From Vulcanimicrobiota bacterium (GTDB lineage Bacteria > Eremiobacterota > Eremiobacteria > Baltobacterales > Baltobacteraceae), in the NCBI GenBank assembly GCA_028287545.1, contig JAQBPL010000126.1, positions 1-20,354 on the forward strand: DNA of 20,354 nt, read 5' to 3'. Both the position numbers and the translations under genes were made by a program. The notes beneath the pieces were generated by a model, which did not search any database, was not told the DNA's origin, and worked only from the letters and a program-made list of their open reading frames with translations. Positions 8,986 through 15,238 of this stretch are shown here, in pieces. The stretch's first letter is position 1; the number at the start of each line of letters is the position of its first letter.

Positions 8986-9673
8986 AGCAGCCGGACTCTC
9001 TCGCGCGCATGCGCGCGAGGAACACCTCGAGCGTCTTTTCCGGATCGTCGGCGAACGGCTCGCCGAGGCGTGGTGCGCTGATGCGGTCGATGCGAAAATT
9101 GCGGAAGTCGTCGTGCAGCTCGCACCACGCGGCGAGCGTCCAGACTTTGCCCCAGAAGTAGAGGCCGAGGGGCCGGACCGCGCGCGCGGTCGTCGCCTGC
9201 CCGTCTTCGCCGGCGTAGTCCATCACGATGCGGCGGTGCTGGCCGATCGCCCGGTGGACGATCTCGAAGTGGTCTTTCGTCCTGCCCCTGCCGAAGCGCG
9301 GCGCGTAGACGCGCGTGTCCTCGATCTCGTTCAACAGGTTCGCCGGGACGACGCCGCGGATTCGTGCCAGCGCGGAGCGCGCAGATGCCGCGAGGCCCGG
9401 CCCGCACCACGCCTCGACGAAGCGCGCGCCGACGACCAGCGCTTCGATCTCGTGCCGCTCGAACATCAGCGGCGGGATCTCGAAGGTCTTCGGGAGGCGA
9501 TAGCCGCGGCCCGGTTCGCCCTCGATCGGAACGCCGCACAGCGTGAGCTCGTCGACGTCACGATAGATCGTGCGTTCGGAGACCTCGAGCCGGTCGGCGA
9601 GGGTGCGCGCGGTGACGTGCCGGCCGCCTCGGAGGTACTGAACGATAGTGAAGAGGCGGTCGGCACGGCGCAT
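8984..9673 (-). CDS. HTH/WYL-domain transcriptional regulator (YafY-like)
   Basis: A 229-residue DNA-binding regulator. Residues 1-60 form the HTH_11-type winged helix (MRRADRLFTIVQYLRGG, then LADRLEVSERTIYRDVDEL and GYRL); the C-terminal half carries the WYL ligand-sensing domain (RAVRPLGLYFWGKVWTLAAW, FRNFRIDRI). The start is the ATG at 9673, four bases after the VOC gene stop, because the helix-turn-helix begins there. An open frame runs on upstream to 10066 only because the preceding VOC gene has lost a base. These regulators often control the adjacent VOC/glyoxalase-like gene; a palindrome upstream of that gene (10117-10142) is a candidate operator. Confidence 0.9.
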   Translation of the reverse strand: MRRADRLFTIVQYLRGGRHVTARTLADRLEVSERTIYRDVDELTLCGVPIEGEPGRGYRLPKTFEIPPLMFERHEIEALVVGARFVEAWCGPGLAASARSALARIRGVVPANLLNEIEDTRVYAPRFGRGRTKDHFEIVHRAIGQHRRIVMDYAGEDGQATTARAVRPLGLYFWGKVWTLAAWCELHDDFRNFRIDRISAPRLGEPFADDPEKTLEVFLARMRARESGC

Positions 9674-9677
9674 CGCC

Positions 9678-10066
9678 CTAGGACATCGCGTGCAGGCCGA
9701 CCAGATTCCCTTCCGAGTCCGCAATCTTCGCGATCCAGCCGATCCCGCGGGGAGTTCCGTCTTGGGCAGCTCGACCCGGCCGCCGTTGGCGGTCACGAGG
9801 TCGAGCGTGCGGTCGAGCCTCCCGTTGACGTTGAGGTAGACGGTGGTACCGTGCGGCGAGGGGTGCGCGGTCTCGAGCAGGCAGCCTCGGACTCCGCCGT
9901 CTTCGCACGGGAAGATGGCGATGTTCGTTCCGCCGAAAACTTCGGCTTTCAGCGGCGTCTCGAGAATCGTCTCGTAGAAGCGCTGCGCGCGTTCGAGGTT
10001 CGCGGCCGGGATCTCGAACCAGGTTATCGCCGTCGAGACGGTCGCGGCTGTGGCGGTCTGGGACAT
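9678..10066 (-). pseudogene. VOC/glyoxalase-family protein, frameshifted
   Basis: Residues 1-106 from the ATG at 10066 read as a vicinal-oxygen-chelate protein (WFEIPAANLERAQRFYETIL, GTTVYLNVNGRLDRTLDLV, GGRVELPKTELP). The normal ending GIGWIAKIADSEGNLVGLHA is present but one frame away, ending at the TAG at 9678-9680, four bases before the WYL regulator start. The break falls in the G/C run near 9743-9754, where one missing base would restore the frame. The intact product would be about 129 residues. A good ribosome binding site (AAGGAG) precedes the start. This could be a recent pseudogene, a sequencing or assembly error, or much less likely programmed frameshifting. Substrate is unknown. 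Confidence 0.85.
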
Positions 10067-10116
10067 TGGGTGCTCCTTGCGTCGGGTCGTTGCGTGTGGA
10101 CCGATCCTAGCAAGGG

Positions 10117-10142
10117 GCTCCTGACAACGTGGTGTCAGGAGC
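10117..10142. promoter_or_regulatory. Palindrome upstream of the VOC-WYL operon
   Basis: GCTCCTGACA and TGTCAGGAGC form a perfect 10-bp inverted repeat with a six-base spacer, 51 bases before the VOC start and 15 past the end of the MBL gene. On the minus strand TAGGAT follows at 12 bases from the palindrome's TTGTCA. It is a plausible operator for the WYL regulator; a terminator for the MBL gene is the alternative, though there is no T-run. Confidence 0.5.
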
Positions 10143-10156
10143 GTCGAGGTGTAGCG

Positions 10157-10885
10157 TCAGCCGATGGAGAGCGGCTCAAGCCGCGACCCGTACCAGGCGC
10201 CCAGACCGCGCAATGCCGCAGCGCAGTCGCCCGTGTACGCGGAGTTGTGCATTAAGCCCAGGGTCTTCGGTTCCAGCCCGGCGAGCGCTTCGATGGTCGG
10301 CGCGGTGCGCGCGGTAATCGCCGAGTACGGCAAGTTCGTCTCGAAGGCGATGGCTTCTTCGAGAAGGTCGCCCTGCGTGATCGCCGGGTACGTCCCGCCG
10401 CGCGTAAACAAATCGCCCGCGAGCAGCGTCCTGGTCGTCTCTTCAAACAGGAGGCCGGCATCCCACCCATGCGGGACGTGCGGCGTGTCGATGCGACGTA
10501 CGCGCTTTCCGCCGAGATCGAGCACCTCGCCGTCGCGTAACGCGCGCGGCATCCGGTCGGCTTGGTCCATGACCGACACCATGACGCCGACCTCGCCGTG
10601 CGCCACGACGGCGTCGGGAGCGGCGGCGAGAAAGTGATTCATTGCACCGCATTCGTCGGCTTCGAAGTGCCCGAAGGTGATCCACCGGAGCCGGGCGAGC
10701 GGGACGATCGTTGCAACCGCTTCCGAGACCGATGGGAACGTGTTGCGCAGGCCCGTGTGAAAGAGCAGCGGTTCCTCCGCGTCAATCAGAAACTGGTTGA
10801 ACGTGAAGCCGCCCGGACCGGCTTCAGCGAGGTACGTCGAGAGCCGATAGATTCGATCGGCGATCTCGGTGATCTGTGTCTGCAC
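10157..10885 (-). CDS. Metallo-beta-lactamase-fold protein, flavodiiron/ODP-like
   Basis: A 242-residue protein resembling the di-iron MBL domain of flavodiiron proteins and stand-alone oxygen-binding ODP proteins. Iron-ligand positions visible include GHFEADECGAMN (the usual second histidine after the Asp is replaced by Cys-Gly), the later TPHVPHGWD, GDLFTRGG and a C-terminal LMHNSAYTGD. No flavodoxin domain follows, so electron transfer would need a partner, or the role may be sensing. I chose the GTG at 10885 since a GGGAG ribosome binding site sits 9 bases upstream and conserved sequence (ITEIADRIYRLSTY) begins right there; the ATG at 10990 would add 35 unlikely residues. It is followed by the palindrome and the VOC-WYL pair. 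Confidence 0.8.
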   Translation of the reverse strand: MQTQITEIADRIYRLSTYLAEAGPGGFTFNQFLIDAEEPLLFHTGLRNTFPSVSEAVATIVPLARLRWITFGHFEADECGAMNHFLAAAPDAVVAHGEVGVMVSVMDQADRMPRALRDGEVLDLGGKRVRRIDTPHVPHGWDAGLLFEETTRTLLAGDLFTRGGTYPAITQGDLLEEAIAFETNLPYSAITARTAPTIEALAGLEPKTLGLMHNSAYTGDCAAALRGLGAWYGSRLEPLSIG

Positions 10886-11131
10886 GATTGTGGACTCCCG
10901 TCGTTGTGCGACGCCTGCTGCCCCCGTTCTCCGAGCGAGTAGGGCCACGCCGCGTCGCCCTCGCTTCGCGTCAGTGAGGACTGAGAACAATCAACCTCCA
11001 ACGCGACATGGAGAGTCAACGGGCGAACGGCCCGCGAGGCGAGGCCGGCGTCGACGGAGCGCAGCTTTGTTGAGGCACTTCCGAGAGACGGCGACAAAAC
11101 TGCTTGTACGATATCGAACCCTTATGGGACA

Positions 11132-12379
11132 ATGGTCCCAGTGCTCCAGGATGTTCGATCCCGGCGCGATTTCCGTTTGCTCTGGGGCGGACAGTTCGTG
11201 TCGGATCTCGGCGGCCAGCTGACCGCCTTCGCTCTGCCCACCATCGCGATAATCTCCCTCGGCGCGAGCCCGCTCGCGGTCGGGTCGCTCCAGGCCTTCG
11301 AGTTCGCGGTCGTTCCCCTGCTTGCTACCGTGGCGGGCGTGATCGCCGATCGCCACCCGCGCAAATCGCTGATGATCGGCGCGAACGTCGTGCGCGCTGT
11401 CGCGTTGGGCTCGCTTCCGCTCGCGTGGTGGCTCCACTCGCTCACGCTGATGCAGTTCTTTGTCGTCGGCGGAATCTGCGCCGCGGCTGGGGTGCTGTTC
11501 GACACCGCGTATCAAGCACTGCTTCCGGCGCTGTGCGGTCGCGACGACTACCAGCGCGGCGTCGCACGGCTTGCGATGGGCGGATCCGTAGCGGAAGCGG
11601 TCGGGACGAGCTCCGCCGGCGCGATCGTGGAGTTCGTCGGCGCGCCGCTCGCGATCATGCTGAACCTGTTCACGTTCGTCGTCTCGACCGTGAATTTGCT
11701 GCGCATACGCGTCCCGCAACAGGCACCTCCGCGCGAAGCGTCGGAGCGCGGGAGCACATGGGAGGAAGCGCGCGCGGGGTTCGCGCTCGTGCTGCGCGAT
11801 CCGCTGCTGCGCAGCGTCGCGCTCTCGGCCTCGACGGCGTACCTCGGCGGTGCGATGGTGACCTCGGTGTTCACGCTGTACTGCTACCGGGAGCTGCACA
11901 TGACCCCGGTGCATTTCGGCATCGTGATGGGTCTGGCCAATCTCGGGCTGGCCGGTGCATGGGTAGCGCACCGTGCCGGCGCGCGCTTCGGCGCGCGTCG
12001 CACGCTCGCCGGCGCGACCGCGCTCTCGGCGCTCGGAAAGTTCATCTTTCTCTGCCACGCGGCGCCGGTCGCAGCGGTCTTCGTCGGACGGCTGCTCCTC
12101 TCGTTCACGGGGCCGATCAGTTCGACCACGCAGCAGGCGCTGCAGACCGCGCGCGTTCCGGACGGCATGCTCGGGCGCATGAACGCGGCGATGCGGACGA
12201 TCGTGTGGGCTGCGCTCCCTGTCGGCTCGTTCCTCGGCGGCGCCGTCGCCAACGTCGCCGGGACGAGCGTCACCATCGCGCTCGGCTCCGCGATCTCGCT
12301 GTGCGCAGTCGGCTGGCTCGCGATTCGTCCTTCCGTGGAGTCGCCCCGGCTCGAGCCCGAGCTCGAGCTCGCGAGTTAG
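11132..12379 (+). CDS. MFS exporter, EntS-like (MFS_3) family
   Basis: A 415-residue inner-membrane transporter with about 12 helices. The opening RDFRLLWGGQFVSDLGGQLT and the loop motif GVIADRHPRKSLMIG are typical of the EntS/MFS_3 group, which includes siderophore and drug exporters. The substrate cannot be deduced. The start ATG at 11132 has little ribosome binding site (CTTATGGGAC precedes it), but no better in-frame start is visible. It stands alone and is divergent from the MBL gene; its stop TAG overlaps the stop of the convergent HAD gene (TTAG at 12376-12379). Confidence 0.85.
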   Translation: MVPVLQDVRSRRDFRLLWGGQFVSDLGGQLTAFALPTIAIISLGASPLAVGSLQAFEFAVVPLLATVAGVIADRHPRKSLMIGANVVRAVALGSLPLAWWLHSLTLMQFFVVGGICAAAGVLFDTAYQALLPALCGRDDYQRGVARLAMGGSVAEAVGTSSAGAIVEFVGAPLAIMLNLFTFVVSTVNLLRIRVPQQAPPREASERGSTWEEARAGFALVLRDPLLRSVALSASTAYLGGAMVTSVFTLYCYRELHMTPVHFGIVMGLANLGLAGAWVAHRAGARFGARRTLAGATALSALGKFIFLCHAAPVAAVFVGRLLLSFTGPISSTTQQALQTARVPDGMLGRMNAAMRTIVWAALPVGSFLGGAVANVAGTSVTIALGSAISLCAVGWLAIRPSVESPRLEPELELAS

Positions 12380-12936
12380 GCCTCTCGCAGCGCGAGCGCA
12401 GCCGTCAGCTGCGAGAAGTCGGTGAACGGCTCGTAGCGGCGCTGCTCGCCATCGAGATAGCGCGCCAAGCCGTCACGCGCGAAGACGCGGTCGGCGGCGA
12501 GCGCCGCGCAGCGGTCCGAATAGCCGTCGCCGACGTAGGTGAGCGCACCCGCCGGAAGCGAGGCACGTTTGCAGGGCTCACCGCACGTCGCGCAGTCGGA
12601 ATCCGCGACCCAGCGAATTCGCCAGCCGTCGGGCCGCGGATCGACGCGATTGGCGCGCACGCGCGCGGTGACACCCTCGCGGGCGAGAATCGGCTCGATC
12701 GTTTCGTGAAAGCTCGAGGAGAGGATCAGCGGGTCGAAGCGCTCCACGAACGCCGCAAAGCCGCGCCGGACCCGAACGTTCTCCACTAGAAACGCGACGA
12801 CGTCAGCCAGCGGGACCGTGAGGAGCAAAAACTCGCGCTCCATGACTTCGCGGTGCGTGATCGTACCGGCGGCGAGCCCCGCATCGAGCGGATCGAGCTT
12901 GGTGACCGTCCCGTCCCAGTCCAGGATGAATTCCAA
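12376..12936 (-). CDS. HAD-superfamily phosphatase, MtnX-like
   Basis: A cytoplasmic phosphatase with all HAD motifs: nucleophile DWDGTVT, motif II SSSFHE, lysine in CGEPCKRASL, and acidic motif YVGDGYSDRCAA. The Cys-rich insert with Lys (CATCGEPCKR) resembles MtnX, the methionine-salvage enzyme acting on 2-hydroxy-3-keto-5-methylthiopentenyl-1-phosphate, but phosphoserine-phosphatase relatives look alike and no other mtn gene is near. The start is unsure: the TTG at 12936 gives MEFILDWDGT, the normal distance to motif I, with GGAG 12 bases upstream; a GTG at 12987 adds 17 residues but lies inside the dispersed repeat. Length is 186 residues from the TTG. Its stop overlaps that of the convergent MFS gene by 4 bases. 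Confidence 0.8.
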   Translation of the reverse strand: MEFILDWDGTVTKLDPLDAGLAAGTITHREVMEREFLLLTVPLADVVAFLVENVRVRRGFAAFVERFDPLILSSSFHETIEPILAREGVTARVRANRVDPRPDGWRIRWVADSDCATCGEPCKRASLPAGALTYVGDGYSDRCAALAADRVFARDGLARYLDGEQRRYEPFTDFSQLTAALALREA

Positions 12937-12982
12937 TTCCGGGGCGTTCTCCGCTAGCGCGTGGGCGTCATGCCGTACCCAT

Positions 12983-13090
12983 GTCACCCTGAGCTTGTCG
13001 AAGGGCCTTCGTCACGCACGGCGCCTCACGATACACGTTGCACGTGAGGCACCATGCGCGCCGAGGGTCCCTCGACAAGCTCGGGATGAC
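12983..13090. repeat. 108-bp imperfect palindrome (REP/BIME- or MITE-like)
   Basis: The outer arms, GTCACCCTGAGCTTGTCGAA on the left and the related CTCGACAAGCTCGGGATGAC on the right, are inverted copies of the dispersed repeat; the inner part is also self-complementary (CCTCACG ... CGTGAGG). The whole could fold into one long hairpin between rsr and the HAD gene. This repeat core is common in many GC-rich genomes. Confidence 0.8.
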
Positions 13091-13095
13091 GGGGG

Positions 13096-14700
13096 TTACG
13101 CTCGCGCGAAGTCCGCGATGAGCGCCGGCGCCGCGGCGTCGAAGCCGACGACGTCGAGCATGCCCGCGTCGTTCGGATCGGCGATCGTGAAGCCGGTCGA
13201 GGTCATGCCCACGACGACGAGCTTTGCGGCGATGCCGGTGCGCCGGCGGTATTGGCGAAGCGCCTCGTCGGCGTGAATCGTGCCGGCCCACGTCTCGTTG
13301 TCCGTCAGCACAACGAACAGGTCGACCGGGAGCCCGTGCTCCATCGCGTAGAGGACCGGGAGCGAGCAGTCCGTGCCCATGAACGGCAGCGCCTCCGCGC
13401 GCCGGACGACCGACGCGACGCTCTCGTCCTTGGCGATCGCGAACGGAACGAAGTCCTCCGAGAACGCCATGACCGTGACGTCGCGTTCGGTGCGCACGAA
13501 CGAGAGCGCCATCGCCGCCGCGCCGACGCGTGGCGTGATCCCCGGGACGCCCGCGATCGCGCCGCTCGACATCGAGCCCGAGACGTCGAGACCGACGAGG
13601 GTGCGCGCACCGGTCGGCTCGACGTTTTCGAACGCGAGCGCGAACGCTGCGTCGAGCGCCTCGACGATCGCCGCGACCGGCGTCCACGACGCCGAGCCGC
13701 GCGCGCTCTTGCCGCTCCGGTACGTCTCGAGCGCCGCGAGGATCGCGATCGGGTGGATGCGCGCCTTGCGCAGTGCCGCCCGGTCGGTGATCCGCGCCGC
13801 GACGTCCCGCGTCCAGTCCGCCTTCGGCGTAAGGACGCCGACGCGGGTGAGCGTCGCGAGGTTGCGGATGAGCGCCGTCATCGGCAATGCCGGCAGCAGC
13901 GCCTTCCACACCTCCGGTTCGCGCAGCCAAGTGCTCGGAAGCGCCTCGCGCGGGAGACCGCTCGCGGTGATCAGCTCGACGCACGTCGCGGCGCCGGCAT
14001 CCTCCGATGCCTTCGCCGCGGCATGCGCGCGCAGCAGCGCGAGCGACGCGTGCTCGTCGCCCGGAAGGTCGCCCTTGACGATCCAGGCGTAGAGCGCCGC
14101 GCGGTCGGCCTCCGTCGCGAGCGGGTGCGCGAGACGAAAGACGTCGCGATGCGTGAAGCCCTCGCGGTTCTGGTACTTGAGCGCTTGGAACGCGAGCTCG
14201 CGCACCGGCTTCGCTTCGTACCAGGCACGCAGACCACGGCGCAGGCCGCGGCCCCAGCCGCGGAACTGCTCGATGTACGAGCAGAACGTGAGCAGGTGCG
14301 AGCCGGTCCGGCAAACGCGCCGCAGCGCGTCGCCGAGCGCGAGCGCCCGCGTCGCGTCGTCGCCGAAGCCGGCGCAGGCCGCGAGCGCGAAGATCGCCGG
14401 CTGCACCTTCGGTGCACGGCCGCTCTCCGAGATCGCGAGGATGCGCGCGACGACGCGCGCACCGTCTTCGGCGATCGCCTCGGCGAGGTTGACCGCATTC
14501 TCCTTGGTGAGCCGCTGCTCGGTCGCGTAGTACGTGCCGCCCTCGGAACCGAGGATCAGAAAACGGTCGAGCCGCGACCAGCGGTCGAGCGCGTAGACGT
14601 AGCCGCCCGCGTCGTTCTCGACTTGGTCGCGCTGCGGTTGCGGCTTCGAGGGGAGCGTGCCCCACAGACGACCGCGGAAGATGTTGGCGAGTGCCTTCAT
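13096..14700 (-). CDS. rsr: Ro60-like TROVE/vWA RNA-binding protein (Rsr)
   Basis: A 534-residue bacterial ortholog of Ro60, a ring-shaped protein that binds Y RNAs and the 3' ends of misfolded or damaged RNAs. The TROVE HEAT-repeat ring covers about residues 20-360 (early motifs NDAGGYVYALDRWSRLDRFL and LGSEGGTYYATEQRLT). The C-terminal von Willebrand A domain has a complete metal site: DVSGSMSS near residue 370, MGTDCS near 440, VLTDNETW near 463. The ATG at 14700 has an AAGGAGG ribosome binding site; the frame stays open upstream through the Y-RNA genes but that reading is not protein-like. It lies 51 bases after four Y-RNA-like genes and downstream of rtcB, the known RNA-repair linkage. 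No rtcA or rtcR is present in the window. Confidence 0.96.
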   Translation of the reverse strand: MKALANIFRGRLWGTLPSKPQPQRDQVENDAGGYVYALDRWSRLDRFLILGSEGGTYYATEQRLTKENAVNLAEAIAEDGARVVARILAISESGRAPKVQPAIFALAACAGFGDDATRALALGDALRRVCRTGSHLLTFCSYIEQFRGWGRGLRRGLRAWYEAKPVRELAFQALKYQNREGFTHRDVFRLAHPLATEADRAALYAWIVKGDLPGDEHASLALLRAHAAAKASEDAGAATCVELITASGLPREALPSTWLREPEVWKALLPALPMTALIRNLATLTRVGVLTPKADWTRDVAARITDRAALRKARIHPIAILAALETYRSGKSARGSASWTPVAAIVEALDAAFALAFENVEPTGARTLVGLDVSGSMSSGAIAGVPGITPRVGAAAMALSFVRTERDVTVMAFSEDFVPFAIAKDESVASVVRRAEALPFMGTDCSLPVLYAMEHGLPVDLFVVLTDNETWAGTIHADEALRQYRRRTGIAAKLVVVGMTSTGFTIADPNDAGMLDVVGFDAAAPALIADFARA

Positions 14701-14751
14701 GACGGTGAACCTCCTTTCGAGGCGTGATGAACGAGAAGTTGAGAGCGAAGT

Positions 14752-14884
14752 CTCTCGGACGAGTGGTGCTCGAGGGTGGGCTTGCGCCCGGTGCTCTACC
14801 GCTGAGCTACGTGCGATGCACGGCGGGATTCGAACCCGCGACCTCCTCATTAATGGTGATAACCTCGAACGTCCGGCCCGAGAG
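14752..14884 (-). ncRNA. Y RNA 4, tRNA-mimic (YrlA-type)
   Basis: A 133-base RNA closed by a perfect 7-bp stem (CTCTCGG at 14884-14878 with CCGAGAG at 14758-14752). Next to it is the Ro60-site-like motif GGGCCGGACGTTCGAGGTTA and the inner stem TCGAGG/CCTCGA (14868-14863 with 14775-14770). The apical part is a permuted tRNA mimic: a perfect T-arm (GCGGG, loop TTCGAAT, CCCGC, 14839-14823), an acceptor-like hairpin CGTGC-ATC-GCACG, a canonical D-arm (GCTCAGCGGTAGAGC, 14807-14793), and a GGGC-GCAA-GCCC hairpin in place of the anticodon arm. T-arm before D-arm, with the acceptor end sealed, is how I recall YrlA RNAs mimicking tRNA. It lies directly upstream of rsr. Confidence 0.85.
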
Positions 14885-14887
14885 AAT

Positions 14888-14965
14888 CTGCAGGGCAAGG
14901 TGATTCTTCGAGACGCCTTGCGACGCGATCGGGTGAACGATAACTCGAAGAGTTCGGCCCAACGG
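14888..14965 (-). ncRNA. Y RNA 3, short form without tRNA module
   Basis: A 78-base candidate with the shared motif GGGCCGAACTCTTCGAGTTA and a perfect 8-bp stem TCTTCGAG/CTCGAAGA (14951-14944 with 14912-14905). Within it are two small hairpins, ATCG/CGAT and GCGTC-GCAA-GGCGT. The outer stem is weak (about 5 of 7 pairs between 14965-14959 and 14894-14888), so the ends are uncertain. It lacks T- and D-arms. The 3' strand ATCACCTTG resembles that of Y RNA 2 (CTCACCTTG), supporting a common origin. Confidence 0.65.
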
Positions 14966-14988
14966 ACGTGTTGCGTAACCGCCGATGG

Positions 14989-15120
14989 CCCGCGGACAAG
15001 GTGAGGTGCGGGAGCGAGTTGCCGAAGCAACTCAACGTCCGCCGCGCACACCCCGTCGCGACGGCCGGTTGGACTCGAACCAACTTTTACCAAAATAACC
15101 CGCACCGTTCGGCCCGCGAG
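14989..15120 (-). ncRNA. Y RNA 2, tRNA-mimic
   Basis: A 132-base RNA closed by CTCGCGG (15120-15114) pairing with CCGCGGG (14995-14989), followed by the motif GGGCCGAACGGTGCGGGTTA and inner stem TGCGGG/CCCGCA (15104-15099 with 15012-15007). The apical module has a good T-arm (GTTGG, loop TTCGAGT, CCAAC, 15084-15068), then a closed acceptor-like hairpin CCGT-CGCG-ACGG, a D-arm-like GC-rich segment, and GAGTTGC-TTCG-GCAACTC (15033-15016), a UUCG-capped stem where an anticodon arm would be. The layout matches Y RNA 4, though the D-arm is less canonical. Confidence 0.82.
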
Positions 15121-15133
15121 CCGACCGGTTTCC

Positions 15134-15233
15134 GGCGTGGACGAGTGGTGAGCGAGGTTCGGCTTGCGCGACCGGTGCTTTGGCAAAGCCCAGCGTCTCC
15201 GGTTTCAGTAACCTCGTTCTATCGGCCCACGCC
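15134..15233 (-). ncRNA. Y RNA 1, divergent apical module
   Basis: A 100-base RNA beginning 5 bases after the rtcB stop. A perfect 7-bp outer stem (GGCGTGG at 15233-15227 with CCACGCC at 15140-15134) and a perfect 7-bp inner stem (CGAGGTT/AACCTCG, 15216-15210 with 15159-15153) flank the motif GCCGATAGAA, as in the Ro60-binding stem of Y RNAs. Its 3' strand, CTCACCACTCGTCC, nearly repeats that of Y RNA 4 (AGCACCACTCGTCC). The apex has ACCGG/CCGGT and GCTTT-GCC-AAAGC hairpins but no TTCRA-type T-loop, so any tRNA mimicry is degenerate. Confidence 0.8.
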
Positions 15234-15238
15234 GCGCA

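Noticed and set aside
8984..10066. A natural VOC-WYL fusion protein of 360 residues
   Set aside because: The VOC ending is intact in another frame with its own stop, and the regulator has its own start; the joint frame is explained by a missing base.
11104..12789. Long plus-strand open frame (561 codons) overlapping the MFS and HAD genes
   Set aside because: Arg-rich composition without membrane segments; the other frame gives a clear MFS transporter.
13252..14727. Long plus-strand open frame (491 codons) opposite rsr
   Set aside because: It is Arg/Glu/Asp-rich antisense shadow of a well-supported TROVE gene, common in GC-rich DNA.
14761..14840. Two partial ordinary tRNA genes on the minus strand
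   Set aside because: T-arm precedes D-arm and the acceptor strands form a closed hairpin inside a larger stem, which fits a permuted Y-RNA module better than two broken tRNAs.
14701..15186. N-terminal extension of Rsr by 162 residues
   Set aside because: The extension is the translation of structured Y-RNA sequence, with no protein-like features, and a strong ribosome binding site precedes the ATG at 14700.
14752..15233. CRISPR-like array between rsr and rtcB
   Set aside because: The repeated motif is short, the unit lengths vary (78-133 bases), and the units fold as Y RNAs; there are no equal spacers or cas genes.
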